Source: Actinokineospora iranica (lineage in GTDB: Bacteria; Actinomycetota; Actinomycetes; Mycobacteriales; Pseudonocardiaceae). From it: 64,000 nt of DNA. The DNA lies in assembly GCF_900101685.1 (NCBI RefSeq), contig NZ_FMZZ01000011.1:117855-181854 (forward strand), written 5' to 3'. Of the stretch, positions 14,767 to 24,259 are shown piece after piece. Below the pieces are notes generated by a model. The model saw only the letters and a list, made by a program, of their open reading frames with translations. It was not told where the DNA came from and searched no databases. The translations under genes were made by a program, and so were the position numbers. Within the stretch, counting starts at the first letter, position 1. Each line of letters starts with the position of its first letter.

Positions 14767-15174
14767 GTGGCCGAGGACAAGGAGCGGGAAGAGGGGCAAG
14801 AGCGCCCTTCTCGTCCGGTCACCGCCGCTGCCCGGCGTGAGCGCCGCGGCACGGCGCGCCCGGCCGCACGCAAGGACGCCGACGGCAAGTCGGCCAAGAC
14901 TCCCGCGGCGAAGGCCGGGTCCGCCGCAGCGGACCGCAAGGGCCGCCCCACTCCGGCCCGCGACCGCGCCAAGGACGACAAGGGCTCGATCTTCGCCCGG
15001 ATCGTCCGGTTCCTCCGCGAGGTCGTCGCCGAGTTGCGCAAGGTCATCTGGCCGACCCGCAAGCAGATGATCACCTACACCGCCGTGGTGCTGGTGTTCG
15101 TGGCCTTCATGGTGGCGTTGGTCGCGGGCCTGGACCTTGCCCTCGGCAAGGGCGTGTTCTGGCTGTTCGGCTGA
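14767..15174 (+). CDS. secE: Preprotein translocase subunit SecE
   Basis: A 135-residue protein whose conserved part is C-terminal: [20 protein letters not shown] (about residues 82-101), the amphipathic cytoplasmic helix, then one membrane segment (about 104-125). The N-terminal 80 residues are a charged Ala/Lys/Arg/Asp-rich extension typical of actinobacterial SecE. With SecY it forms the export channel. GTG 14767 is used because GGAGG lies 7 bases upstream and it gives the normal length. It lies between tRNA-Trp and nusG. Confidence 0.95.
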   Translation: MAEDKEREEGQERPSRPVTAAARRERRGTARPAARKDADGKSAKTPAAKAGSAAADRKGRPTPARDRAKDDKGSIFARIVRFLREVVAELRKVIWPTRKQMITYTAVVLVFVAFMVALVAGLDLALGKGVFWLFG

Positions 15175-15209
15175 GCCCGCGCCAGCGGCGCGCCGGTCGA
15201 GGAGACTGA

Positions 15210-16037
<828 letters not shown>

Positions 16038-16058
16038 CCGGTCCGCCAGCCGGACCGG
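16038..16058 (+). terminator. GC hairpin between nusG and rplK
   Basis: CCGGTCCG-CCAGC-CGGACCGG starts 1 base after the nusG stop and has no U-tract. It may attenuate read-through into rplKA or form part of the rplK leader, where L1 autoregulation would act. Confidence 0.35.
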
Positions 16059-16145
16059 CGGCCGCGGCGGGCGCAGCCATTCGCCCGCGGCGGACATCGC
16101 GTCGCCATCGGTGACGCAACACCGAGAGCAACAGGAAGCACGGAA

Positions 16146-16577
16146 ATGCCACCCAAGAAGAAGAAGCTCGCAGCGATCATCAAGCTGCAGATCACGGCGG
16201 GCATGGCCAACCCGGCCCCGCCGGTCGGCCCCGCGCTGGGCCAGCACGGCGTCAACATCATGGAGTTCTGCAAGGCCTACAACGCCGCGACCGAGTCGCA
16301 GCGCGGCACGGTCGTGCCGGTCGAGATCTCCGTGTACGAAGACCGCTCGTTCGACTTCAAGCTCAAGACCCCGCCCGCCGCGAAGCTGCTGCTCAAGGCA
16401 GCCGGTGTGGACAAGGGCAGCGCGGAGCCGCACAAGACCAAGGTCGCCAAGGTGACCTGGGACCAGGTGCGCGAGATCGCCGAGACCAAGAAGTCCGACC
16501 TCAACGCGATCGACATCGACCAGGCCGCCAAGATCATCGCGGGCACCGCCCGCTCGATGGGCATCACGGTCGAGTAG
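16146..16577 (+). CDS. rplK: 50S ribosomal protein L11
   Basis: A 143-residue L11 with normal length. The N-terminal proline-rich domain carries [31 protein letters not shown] in two adjacent blocks (residues 17-47), and the C-terminal rRNA-binding domain ends [14 protein letters not shown]. It binds the 23S GTPase-associated centre, the target of thiostrepton, and takes part in the stringent response. It is followed by rplA after 122 bp. Confidence 0.97.
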   Translation: MPPKKKKLAAIIKLQITAGMANPAPPVGPALGQHGVNIMEFCKAYNAATESQRGTVVPVEISVYEDRSFDFKLKTPPAAKLLLKAAGVDKGSAEPHKTKVAKVTWDQVREIAETKKSDLNAIDIDQAAKIIAGTARSMGITVE

Positions 16578-16699
16578 TTCGACCCAGCACGACCTTTCAA
16601 GCATCTGTGGGAGGGCCAGGCGCTGGCTCGCACCACGACTGATCCGCCGCGCCGGGTTTCGTTTCCTGACCCGGGCGCGAACATGAGATAGGAACAGCA

Positions 16700-17419
16700 A
16701 TGGCAAAGCGCAGCAAGGCCTACCGTCAGGCCGCCGAGCTGATCGACCGCGAGCGGCTGTACACGCCGCTCGAGGCCGCCCAGCTCGCCAAGGAGACCTC
16801 CAAGGTGAAGCTGGACGCGACCGTCGAGGTCGCGATCCGCCTCGGCGTCGACCCCCGCAAGGCCGACCAGATGGTCCGCGGCACCGTCAACCTGCCGCAC
16901 GGCACCGGCAAGACCGCCCGCGTCATCGTCTTCGCCACCGGCGACAAGGCCGCCGAGGCCGAGGCCGCAGGCGCCGACGCGGTGGGCTCGGAAGACCTGA
17001 TCGAACGCATCCAGGGCGGCTGGCTCGACTTCGACGCCGCGATCGCCACCCCCGACCAGATGGCCAAGGTCGGCCGCATCGCCCGCATCCTCGGCCCGCG
17101 CGGCCTGATGCCGAACCCGAAGACCGGCACCGTCACCCCGGACGTCACCAAGGCCGTCAACGAGATCAAGGGCGGCAAGATCAACTTCCGGGTCGACAAG
17201 CAGGCCAACCTGCACCTGGTCATCGGCAAGGTCTCCTTCGACCAGGCCAAGCTCGTGGAGAACTACGCCGCGGCCCTCGACGAGATCATGCGGGCCAAGC
17301 CCTCGGCCGCGAAGGGCCGCTACCTGAAGAAGGTCACCTTCTCCACCACCATGGGCCCCGGCATCCCGGTCGACCCGGCCAGGCTCCGCAACCTCCTCGA
17401 AGAGGAAGCCAACGCCTGA
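16700..17419 (+). CDS. rplA: 50S ribosomal protein L1
   Basis: A 239-residue L1. Characteristic blocks are [42 protein letters not shown] and [17 protein letters not shown]. It forms the mobile L1 stalk that helps eject deacylated tRNA, and in bacteria it can repress its own operon by binding mRNA. AGGAAC precedes the ATG. A strong hairpin 14 bp after the stop ends the transcript. Confidence 0.97.
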   Translation: MAKRSKAYRQAAELIDRERLYTPLEAAQLAKETSKVKLDATVEVAIRLGVDPRKADQMVRGTVNLPHGTGKTARVIVFATGDKAAEAEAAGADAVGSEDLIERIQGGWLDFDAAIATPDQMAKVGRIARILGPRGLMPNPKTGTVTPDVTKAVNEIKGGKINFRVDKQANLHLVIGKVSFDQAKLVENYAAALDEIMRAKPSAAKGRYLKKVTFSTTMGPGIPVDPARLRNLLEEEANA

Positions 17420-17433
17420 CCTACCCAGCACAC

Positions 17434-17469
17434 CGTGAAGGCCACCTCCCCCGGGAGGTGGCCTTCACG
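17434..17469. terminator. Bidirectional terminator between rplA and a convergent small gene
   Basis: A perfect 17-bp stem (left arm 17434-17450, right arm 17453-17469, core GAAGGCCACC) with a 2-base loop. There is no U-tract; its place between convergent genes suggests it serves both strands. Confidence 0.7.
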
Positions 17470-17479
17470 CGTCACAGGG

Positions 17480-17701
17480 TCAGGAAACCCGCTTCTTCCC
17501 CCGCTCCAACAGGTCAAGCAGCACAATGCTGACCAAGATCGCCGCCGCCGACACAATCCACCAAGCAGGATTGGGCAACCGCAACGGAAACGCCAAGAAC
17601 GGCTCCCAGTCGAAAACCTTCGCCACGAACGGGACCACCCCTTCGTAGAGCCCCACGAAGAACACCACCGTCTGCAGTCCCGCATACCCCCGCGCATCCA
17701 T
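17480..17701 (-). CDS. Small membrane protein of unknown function
   Basis: A 73-residue protein with two hydrophobic stretches (about residues 9-25 and 48-62) and a basic end, ERGKKRVS. I do not recognise the family. No ribosome-binding site is present, but TAGCCT (minus strand, 17709-17714) lies 7 bases before the ATG, matching the leaderless pattern of other genes in this window and supporting a real gene. It converges on rplA. Confidence 0.55.
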   Translation of the reverse strand: MDARGYAGLQTVVFFVGLYEGVVPFVAKVFDWEPFLAFPLRLPNPAWWIVSAAAILVSIVLLDLLERGKKRVS

Positions 17702-17799
17702 GATCGGAAGGCTAGGAGCCGGGCCGATGGGCCCGAATCAGTCCGAAGGCTGACCAGGGTGGTGCCACCGGGGTCGGACCGCGCGGCCCCGGCGGATGA

Positions 17800-18612
17800 T
17801 CAACGGCAGGGGTTCGGCTCGGCTTCGTGCCGGGAGATCGTCCACTGGGTGCCCTTCGACTGCGGGATAGGCCGCACGGTGAACTGGCCCAGCCGCGGGC
17901 CCTGGCGGACTTCCAGCGCGCAGGAGCTGACCACGACGGAACCATCAGGGCCGGGCGTGAGGTCGACACTCGGCGGGAATCGCGGATTCGAGTAGTCGGT
18001 GCGGCTCGTGACCTCGGCGCCCAGGCGCTGCACCGCGGTGGCGCAGTCGGGAGCGTTGAAGTGGTTGGCGAACTGCTGTTCCACCTCGGGGGTCTCGAAG
18101 CGCCTGCAGGTGGCCACGGGATCGGTGTGCGCGATGTCGTCGTAGACCATGCGCACCGCGGTCCGGGGATTCGTGGCGAAGATCAGCGTGCGTTCGGTCT
18201 TGCCGCCACCGGTCTGCGAGGCGGGGAGGTCTTCGTCCGGGTTGCCGAAGTAGTGCTGGTACGCCCAGTTCACGGCCAGCAACAGGACGAGCAGGAACAC
18301 GATCCGGCGGAGCCACTTCGACAGCAGGGCGCGCAGCCACACCGGCCTGCGCTTCTGGCCGGACGGGTGCGAGCCGGACGGCATGTCCCCCTGGGCGCGC
18401 TGGAACTCTTGGAAGCGCTGGAACTCCTGGAACTGGCGCCACTGCTCGTCGTCGACGGGCGGGATGGACTGGGGTTGCCATGCCGCGGGCGGGGGTCCGG
18501 CAGGGGGGTGCCAGGACGGGGGTGGACCGGCGGGCGGTGGGAGGGCCGGTGGTGGCCCGGGGGTCGGCTGGTCGCGGTCCGGGTGCTCGTTGTCGGCCAC
18601 GGAGACCATCAT
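17800..18612 (-). CDS. Proline-rich single-pass membrane protein of unknown function
   Basis: About 270 residues: a Pro-rich N-terminus (residues 20-60) with repeated PPAGPPP, a Gln/Phe-rich linker containing [12 protein letters not shown], a basic patch, one transmembrane segment (about 110-126) and an extracellular domain with three cysteines (TCRRF, PDCATA, SSCAL) and one at the C-terminus. The external domain resembles the small ligand- or stress-related domains common in actinobacteria, but no function can be assigned. Start at ATG 18612 or the next ATG, 18609; both have weak ribosome-binding sites. Divergent from rplJ. Confidence 0.7.
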   Translation of the reverse strand: MMVSVADNEHPDRDQPTPGPPPALPPPAGPPPSWHPPAGPPPAAWQPQSIPPVDDEQWRQFQEFQRFQEFQRAQGDMPSGSHPSGQKRRPVWLRALLSKWLRRIVFLLVLLLAVNWAYQHYFGNPDEDLPASQTGGGKTERTLIFATNPRTAVRMVYDDIAHTDPVATCRRFETPEVEQQFANHFNAPDCATAVQRLGAEVTSRTDYSNPRFPPSVDLTPGPDGSVVVSSCALEVRQGPRLGQFTVRPIPQSKGTQWTISRHEAEPNPCR

Positions 18613-18624
18613 GCCGCACCCGAT

Positions 18625-18654
18625 TTGGAGTGGGCGGCCAGCGGCGCGTACCCT
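18625..18654 (+). promoter_or_regulatory. Promoter of rplJL
   Basis: TTGGAG (18625-18630), an 18-bp spacer and TACCCT (18649-18654). It would give a leader of about 220 bases ahead of rplJ. Confidence 0.5.
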
Positions 18655-18793
18655 TGCCGATGGTTCTACCGAAGACCGCTGGTTTCTTCCGTCGCCCTCG
18701 GGTGGCGGGAGGCGAAGGGCCCACACGTGGGCGGCCCGCGCAGGGAGGACGAGGAAACATCCGGGGAGTGCCGTTGTGCGCTCTTCGTGGAGT

Positions 18794-18829
18794 CGCCCCG
18801 TGCCGTCCGTGCCGGGGCGTTTGTCGTTT
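18794..18829 (+). promoter_or_regulatory. Attenuator-like hairpin in the rplJ leader
   Basis: CGCCCCG (18794-18800) pairs with CGGGGCG (18813-18819) and is followed by TTTGTCGTTT, the make-up of a weak intrinsic terminator. It lies about 60 bases before rplJ, where L10-mediated control of rplJL acts in many bacteria. The mechanism here is inferred. Confidence 0.4.
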
Positions 18830-18880
18830 CCGGGCCCCGCGTGTGCCAGCGAATCCCATGCACACGAGAGGAGGCGACCC

Positions 18881-19438
18881 ATGGCGAAGCCTGACAAGGT
18901 GGGTGCAGTCGCCGAGATCGCGGACAAGTTCCGCAACAGCTCGGCCGCTGTCGTCACTGAGTACACCGGCCTCACGGTGGCCCAGCTCACCACGCTGCGT
19001 CGCGCTCTCGGCACTGGCACGACCTATCGCGTCGCGAAGAACACCCTGGTCAAGCGGGCCGCGGAAAATGCGGGTCTGGACGGGCTGGAGAGCCTGTTCG
19101 TCGGACCCACCGCGATCGCCTTCGTCGAGGGTGAGCCGGTGGACGCCGCCAAGGCGCTCCGCGACTTCGCGAAGGACAACAAGGGTCTGGTCATCAAGGG
19201 CGGCTACATGGACGGCCGCCCGCTCACCGTCGAAGAGGTCGGGCAGATCGCCGACCTCGACAGCCGTGAGGTGCTGCTCGCCAAGCTGGCGGGCGCGATG
19301 AAGGGCAACCTCAGCAAGGCGGCCGGGCTGTTCGCCGCGCCCGCCACGCGGGCTGCCCGCCTGGCCGCTGCTCTGCAGGAGAAGAAGGCGGCCACCTCGC
19401 CCGCTGCTCCCGCAGACGACGCTGCCGCCGAGAGCTGA
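18881..19438 (+). CDS. rplJ: 50S ribosomal protein L10
   Basis: A 185-residue L10. It begins [20 protein letters not shown] and includes [31 protein letters not shown] and GPTAIAF, typical rRNA-binding blocks. The C-terminal helix that carries the L7/L12 dimers is followed by an Ala-rich tail. It anchors the stalk that recruits translation factors. AGAGGAGG lies upstream of the ATG. Confidence 0.97.
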   Translation: MAKPDKVGAVAEIADKFRNSSAAVVTEYTGLTVAQLTTLRRALGTGTTYRVAKNTLVKRAAENAGLDGLESLFVGPTAIAFVEGEPVDAAKALRDFAKDNKGLVIKGGYMDGRPLTVEEVGQIADLDSREVLLAKLAGAMKGNLSKAAGLFAAPATRAARLAAALQEKKAATSPAAPADDAAAES

Positions 19439-19502
19439 ACAAACCACCCGGAAGTACACCGCGCCCGTTTGACCGGGTGTGTTAGTGAAAGGAACCGCCA
19501 CC

Positions 19503-19889
19503 ATGGCGAAGCTCAGCACCGACGAGCTGCTCGACGCTTTCAAGGAGATGACTCTCCTGGAGCTCTCGGCCTTCCTCAAGGAGTTCGAGACCACCTTCGA
19601 CGTCACCGCCGCCGCGCCGGTCGCCGTCGCCGCCGCCGCCCCGGGCGCCGCGCCTGCCGAGGCCGCCGAGGAGCAGGACGAGTTCGACGTGGTCCTCGAG
19701 GCCGCTGGCGACAAGAAGATCCAGGTCATCAAGGTCGTCCGCGAGGTCGTCTCCGGCCTGGGCCTGAAGGAGGCCAAGGAGCTGGTCGAGGCCGCTCCGA
19801 AGGCGATCCTGGAGAAGGTCACCAAGGAGGCCGCCGAGGCCGCCAAGGAGAAGCTCGAGGCGGCTGGCGCGAAGATCGCGGTCAAGTAA
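19503..19889 (+). CDS. rplL: 50S ribosomal protein L7/L12
   Basis: A 128-residue stalk protein: N-terminal dimerisation domain (1-33), Ala/Pro/Glu-rich hinge (about 36-57) and C-terminal factor-binding domain with EKKIQVIK-like block [13 protein letters not shown] and [15 protein letters not shown]. It recruits and activates EF-G, EF-Tu and IF2. AGTGAAAGGA lies upstream. The end of the gene is unusual: the last two codons and stop belong to the first of six identical 18-bp repeats. Confidence 0.97.
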   Translation: MAKLSTDELLDAFKEMTLLELSAFLKEFETTFDVTAAAPVAVAAAAPGAAPAEAAEEQDEFDVVLEAAGDKKIQVIKVVREVVSGLGLKEAKELVEAAPKAILEKVTKEAAEAAKEKLEAAGAKIAVK

Positions 19890-19988
19890 GTCAGCACCGT
19901 CAAGTAAGTCAGCACCGTCAAGTAAGTCAGCACCGTCAAGTAAGTCAGCACCGTCAAGTAAGTCAGCACCGTCAAGTAAGTCAGCACC
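19881..19988 (+). repeat. Six perfect tandem copies of an 18-bp unit spanning the rplL stop
   Basis: GTCAAGTAAGTCAGCACC is repeated six times without a mismatch. Copy 1 contains the last two codons of rplL (Val-Lys) and its TAA stop; the other five form the start of the 3' untranslated region, just before the terminator. Perfect identity implies recent or maintained expansion by slippage. Confidence 0.97.
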
Positions 19989-19999
19989 ACCCGCGAAGG

Positions 20000-20029
20000 G
20001 GCCCGGCGCCGTGTGCGCCGGGCCTTTTT
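20000..20029 (+). terminator. Intrinsic terminator after rplL
   Basis: GGCCCGGCGC (20000-20009) and GCGCCGGGCC (20015-20024) form a perfect 10-bp stem followed directly by TTTTT. It separates rplJL from the mce locus. Confidence 0.88.
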
Positions 20030-20176
20030 GTGTCCCGGGCACAACCCCCACTGGTCACGCGCGGAGTCTTCCGAGTACTTTTCGAACTCAACGGTAACTT
20101 CGCCAGTAACCAGGGCGGAGCGCAGTCGTTGCCCCTATTGGCACCGCGTAGCGGTCGAGCACAACCGGGAGGTTCG

Positions 20177-21286
20177 ATGGGCGCCGAGGTGGTCATCGAA
20201 GGCCTGACGAAGTCCTTCGGTAACCAGGCCATCTGGCGGGACGTCACGTTGTCCCTCCCGCCGGGCGAGGTCTCGGTCATGCTTGGCCCGTCCGGCACCG
20301 GAAAGTCGGTGTTCCTCAAGTCGATGATCGGCCTGCTCAAGCCCGACCGGGGCTCGTGCGTCGTCAACGGCGTCGACATCGTGACGTGCAGCGAAGCCAA
20401 GCTGTATGAGACCCGCAAGCTGTTCGGGGTGCTGTTCCAGGACGGCGCGCTATTCGGCTCGATGGACCTCTACGACAACGTGGCGTTCCCGCTGCGGGAG
20501 CACACCAAGAAGTCCGAGACCGAGATCAAGCGGATCGTGCTGGAGAAGCTGGAGCTGACCGGCCTGCAGGGCGCGGAGCACAAGCTGCCCGGCGAGATCT
20601 CCGGCGGTATGCGCAAGCGCGCCGGGCTGGCCCGCGCGCTGGTGCTCGACCCCGAGATCATCCTCTGCGACGAGCCGGACTCCGGTCTCGACCCGGTCCG
20701 CACCGCGTATCTCTCGCAGTTGCTGATCGACCTCAACGCGCAGATCGACGCGACGATCCTGATCGTCACCCACAACATCAACCTGGCCCGCACCGTGCCG
20801 GACAACCTGGGCATGCTCTTCCGCAAGGAACTGGTCATGTTCGGTCCCCGCGAGGTGCTGCTGACCAGCGACGAGCCCGTGGTCGAGCAGTTCCTCAACG
20901 GTCGCCGCATCGGCCCGATCGGCATGTCCGAGGAGAAGGACGCCGCGCAGATGGCCGCCGAGCAGGCGCACGTCGACGCGGGGCACCACGACGGCTCGGG
21001 CGCGGAGGACCTGCGTGGCGTCGTCCCGCAGATCGAGCCCACCCCGGGCCTGCCCGAGCGCCAGGGCGCGCGCAGGCGCAAGGACCGGGTCATGCAGATC
21101 CTGCACACGCTGCCCGAGGCGGCGCGGGAAGGCATCATCGACTCGCTCACCGACGCCGAACGCGCCCGCTACAACGTGCGTTCCCACCGTCGGCCCCCGG
21201 CGGCGAGCTTCCGCGGCAGCCTGCACGAGACGCAGGAGATCGCGCGGCTGCCCCGGCAGGACTGGCGGGGGGCAAGCGGGAGGTGA
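20177..21286 (+). CDS. Mce-system ABC transporter ATPase (MceG/Mkl type)
   Basis: A 369-residue ATPase that should power lipid import by the Mce complex. It has Walker A GPSGTGKS (37-44), a Q-loop in VLFQDGALFGSMDLYDNVAFPL, the signature SGGMRKRAGLARAL (142-155) and Walker B IILCDEPDSGLD (D165, E166), followed by the H-loop in VTHN. The C-terminal extension of about 120 residues after the ATPase core is typical of actinobacterial Mkl and is thought to regulate it. ATG 20177 has GGGAGG upstream. It overlaps the first permease gene by 4 bases. In mycobacteria mkl also lies next to rplJL, but away from its mce operons. Confidence 0.92.
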   Translation: MGAEVVIEGLTKSFGNQAIWRDVTLSLPPGEVSVMLGPSGTGKSVFLKSMIGLLKPDRGSCVVNGVDIVTCSEAKLYETRKLFGVLFQDGALFGSMDLYDNVAFPLREHTKKSETEIKRIVLEKLELTGLQGAEHKLPGEISGGMRKRAGLARALVLDPEIILCDEPDSGLDPVRTAYLSQLLIDLNAQIDATILIVTHNINLARTVPDNLGMLFRKELVMFGPREVLLTSDEPVVEQFLNGRRIGPIGMSEEKDAAQMAAEQAHVDAGHHDGSGAEDLRGVVPQIEPTPGLPERQGARRRKDRVMQILHTLPEAAREGIIDSLTDAERARYNVRSHRRPPAASFRGSLHETQEIARLPRQDWRGASGR

Positions 21287-22080
21287 CGCCCGGCGCGGCT
21301 AAGCAGGCCGATTTCCCCGGCGCGGGTGCGCTGCGGGAAACCGGCAGGCTGTGCGCGCTGGGCCTCGACGTGCTGGTGAGCATCTTCCGGCGGCCGTTCC
21401 AGACCCGGGAGTTCATCCAGCAGTGCTGGTTCATCGCCAGCGTCACCATCCTGCCGACCGCGCTGGTCGCCATCCCGTTCGGCGCGGTCATCGCCTTGCA
21501 GCTGGGCACCCTGATCGTGCAGCTGGGCGCGCAGTCGTTCACCGGCGCGGCCAGCGTGCTCGCCATCATCCAGCAGGCGGCGCCGCTGGTGACCGCGCTG
21601 CTGGTGGCGGGCGCGGGCGGCTCGGCGATCTGCGCGGACATCGGCTCCCGCACCATCCGCGAGGAGATCGACGCGATGGCGGTGCTGGGCGTCTCGCCCG
21701 TGCAGCGGCTCATCGTGCCCAGGGTGCTGGCCGCCATGCTGGTCGCGGTCCTGCTCAACGGCCTGGTCAGCGTGGTCGGGGTGATGGGCGGCTACTTCTT
21801 CACCGTGGTCCTGCAGGGCGGCACGCCCGGCGCGTACCTGTCCAGCTTCTCCGCGCTGGCGCAGCTTCCGGACCTGTGGGTCAGCGAGCTCAAGGCGCTC
21901 GTCTTCGGCTTCATCGCCGGGGTCGTGGCCGCCTACCGGGGGCTGCACCCCAAGGGCGGCCCGAAGGGGGTCGGCGACGCGGTTAACCAGGCGGTCGTCA
22001 TCACGTTCCTGCTGCTGTTCTTCGTGAACTTCGTGCTGACCGCGGTCTACCTCCAGGCCGTCCCGGCGAAGGGGAGCTGA
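21283..22080 (+). CDS. yrbEA: YrbE/MlaE-type permease A of the Mce system
   Basis: A 265-residue integral membrane protein of the MlaE family with about five transmembrane segments. The conserved cytoplasmic loop TIREEIDAMAVLGVSPVQRLIVPRVLA (near residues 125-152, read as two blocks IREEIDAMAVLGVSP and RLIVPRVLA) is the coupling motif that meets the ATPase. With YrbEB it forms the inner-membrane channel. GTG start, overlapping the ATPase stop (GTGA). Confidence 0.92.
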   Translation: MTPGAAKQADFPGAGALRETGRLCALGLDVLVSIFRRPFQTREFIQQCWFIASVTILPTALVAIPFGAVIALQLGTLIVQLGAQSFTGAASVLAIIQQAAPLVTALLVAGAGGSAICADIGSRTIREEIDAMAVLGVSPVQRLIVPRVLAAMLVAVLLNGLVSVVGVMGGYFFTVVLQGGTPGAYLSSFSALAQLPDLWVSELKALVFGFIAGVVAAYRGLHPKGGPKGVGDAVNQAVVITFLLLFFVNFVLTAVYLQAVPAKGS

Positions 22081-22082
22081 GC

Positions 22083-22925
22083 ATGGCCTCCTCGATCGGC
22101 AAGGCGGCTCGGCGCGCGGCTCGGCGTCCGCTGGAGACCCTGGACGACCTGGGCGACCAGATGTCGTTCTACGTGCGCGCGATCGCCTGGATTCCGCGCG
22201 CGCTGCGCCGGTACACGCGCGAGACCATGCGGCTGCTCGCCGAGGTCAGCTTCGGCAGCGGCGCGCTCGCGGTCATCGGCGGCACGGTCGGGGTGATGGT
22301 CGGGCTGACCGTGTTCACCGGGGTCGTCGTCGGGATGCAGGGCTACGCGGCGCTCGACCAGATCGGCACGGCCGCGTTCTCCGGGTTCGCCTCGGCCTAC
22401 ATCAACACCCGGGAGATCGCGCCGCTGGTCGCCGGGCTGGCGCTGTCGGCGACGGTCGGCGCGGGCTTCACCGCGCAGCTTGGCGCGATGCGGATCTCCG
22501 AGGAGATCGACGCGCTGGAGGTCATGGCCGTCCCGAGCCTGCCGTTCCTGGTGACGACCCGGATCGTCGCCGGGTTCATCGCGGTCGTCCCGCTCTACAT
22601 CATCGGCCTGCTGACGTCGTACCTGGCGTCGCGGACGATCACCGTGCACTTCTACGGCCAATCGGCGGGCACCTACGACCACTACTTCGACCTGTTCCTG
22701 CCGCCGCAGGACGTGTTCTGGTCGTTCGGCAAGGTGCTGGTCTTCGCGGTGATCATCATCTTGTCGCACTGCTACTACGGGTACACCGCCACCGGCGGCC
22801 CCGCGGGCGTCGGCGTGGCCGTGGGCCGGGCGGTGCGCACCACGATCGTCACCGTCGCGGTCGTCAACTTCTTCATCGGCTTCGCCATCTGGGGCACCAC
22901 GACGACGGTGAGGATCGCGGGATGA
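22083..22925 (+). CDS. yrbEB: YrbE/MlaE-type permease B of the Mce system
   Basis: A 280-residue MlaE-family permease, partner of YrbEA. The coupling loop reads RISEEIDALEVMAVPSLPFLV; other blocks are GVVVGMQGYAALDQIG and GFTAQLGAMR. Several hydrophobic segments cover most of the chain. It starts 2 bp after yrbEA with GGGGAG upstream and overlaps mceA by 4 bases. Confidence 0.92.
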   Translation: MASSIGKAARRAARRPLETLDDLGDQMSFYVRAIAWIPRALRRYTRETMRLLAEVSFGSGALAVIGGTVGVMVGLTVFTGVVVGMQGYAALDQIGTAAFSGFASAYINTREIAPLVAGLALSATVGAGFTAQLGAMRISEEIDALEVMAVPSLPFLVTTRIVAGFIAVVPLYIIGLLTSYLASRTITVHFYGQSAGTYDHYFDLFLPPQDVFWSFGKVLVFAVIIILSHCYYGYTATGGPAGVGVAVGRAVRTTIVTVAVVNFFIGFAIWGTTTTVRIAG

Positions 22926-24259
22926 GCACGGGCTTGGGCAAGGTGATCAAGCGGCGGCTCTACGGCCTGACGTTCCTCGCCGTTGTCGCAGGCCTGGTCG
23001 CGTTGAGCATCGCGATGTACAACAAGGCGTTCACCCCGGTCGCGTCGGTCGCGCTGACCACCGACAAGGTGGGCAACCAGCTCACGGTGCACTCCGATGT
23101 GAAGGTGCGCGGCCTGATCGTCGGCGAGGTCCGCCGGATCACCCCGACCGCAGACGGCGCTGAGCTCGACCTGGCGATCGACCCGGCGAAGATCGACGTC
23201 ATCCCCAGCAACGTCGCCGCGCGGTTCCTGCCCAAGACCCTGTTCGGTGAGCGCTATGTCGCGCTGGTGATCCCGGCGGACGCCGCGCCGGACGCGCTGT
23301 CCGCTGGCGACCGCATCCGGCAGGACACCTCGACCAGGGCCGTCGAGCTGGAGCAGGCGTTCGAGAGCCTGCTGCCGGTGTTGCAGGCGGTGCAGCCGCA
23401 GAAGCTGTCGAGCACGCTTACCGCCATCTCCACCGCTTTGCAGGGCCGTGGTGAGGCTCTTGGCCAGACGCTGTCGGATCTAGGCAGGCTTGTCGGCGAG
23501 CTGAATCCGCACTTACCGAAGCTGCGGGAAGACCTGCGCTCGCTGGCAGCGGTAAGCGACGTCTACAGCGAGGCCGCGCCCGACCTGATCGCGGCGCTTA
23601 CCGATCTCACGGTGACCTCGAAGACCGTCGCCGAGCAGCGCGCCAACCTCGACGTTTTGTTCGCCACGACGACCACCGCCGCGCGTGACCTGGAGTCGTT
23701 CCTGCGGGTCAACCGGGACAACCTGATCCGGCTCGCGGACTCGTCGCGGCCGACGCTGGAGACCCTGGCCCGGTACTCCCCGGAGTACCCGTGCCTGCTG
23801 CGGATGATGGCCGAGAACGTGCCCGCGCTGGACCAGGTGTTCGGCAAGGGCACCGACCAGCCCGGGCTGCACGTCACCCTGGAGGTCACCACCAACCGCG
23901 GCCCGTACAAGCCCGGGGTGGACGAGCCGCGGTACGACGAGGACCGCGGGCCGCGCTGCTACGACCTCACCCAGTTCCCCACGCCGTTCCCGCAGTCCCC
24001 GCCGGATGGGCCGCTGGGCGACGGCGCGTCGAACCCGCCGCCCGCCCGCCCGATCCAGGACGGCGTTTTGCCGCCCGCGTCCACCAGCCCCGCCTCGGCT
24101 GGCGGTGACGGGTTGGGGCTGCCGAACTCGCCGCAAGAGGCCGCGTTCGTGTCCCAGCTGCTCGCCCCGGGCATGGGTGTGGCCCCGGAGCAGGTGCCCG
24201 GGTGGAGCACGCTGCTGCTCGGCCCGGCGTTGCGCGGGACGGAGGTGGGCTTCAAGTGA
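22922..24259 (+). CDS. mceA: MceA-type substrate-binding protein
   Basis: A 445-residue MCE protein: short cytoplasmic end, one membrane anchor (about residues 12-32), MCE domain (about 38-115, with KVRGLIVGEVRRITP and LFGERYVALVIP), then a long helical region. The C-terminal 100 residues are Pro/Gly-rich and disordered. MCE proteins form hexameric tubes that carry lipids or sterols across the periplasm. ATG overlaps the yrbEB stop, and the gene overlaps mceB. Confidence 0.9.
   Translation: MSTGLGKVIKRRLYGLTFLAVVAGLVALSIAMYNKAFTPVASVALTTDKVGNQLTVHSDVKVRGLIVGEVRRITPTADGAELDLAIDPAKIDVIPSNVAARFLPKTLFGERYVALVIPADAAPDALSAGDRIRQDTSTRAVELEQAFESLLPVLQAVQPQKLSSTLTAISTALQGRGEALGQTLSDLGRLVGELNPHLPKLREDLRSLAAVSDVYSEAAPDLIAALTDLTVTSKTVAEQRANLDVLFATTTTAARDLESFLRVNRDNLIRLADSSRPTLETLARYSPEYPCLLRMMAENVPALDQVFGKGTDQPGLHVTLEVTTNRGPYKPGVDEPRYDEDRGPRCYDLTQFPTPFPQSPPDGPLGDGASNPPPARPIQDGVLPPASTSPASAGGDGLGLPNSPQEAAFVSQLLAPGMGVAPEQVPGWSTLLLGPALRGTEVGFK

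Noticed and set aside
19881..19988. CRISPR or intergenic direct-repeat array after rplL
   Set aside because: The copies abut with no spacers, so this is a simple tandem repeat.
19469..20176. In-frame upstream extension of the Mce ATPase gene
   Set aside because: It overlaps rplL in another frame, the 18-bp repeats and the terminator; ATG 20177 has a proper ribosome-binding site.
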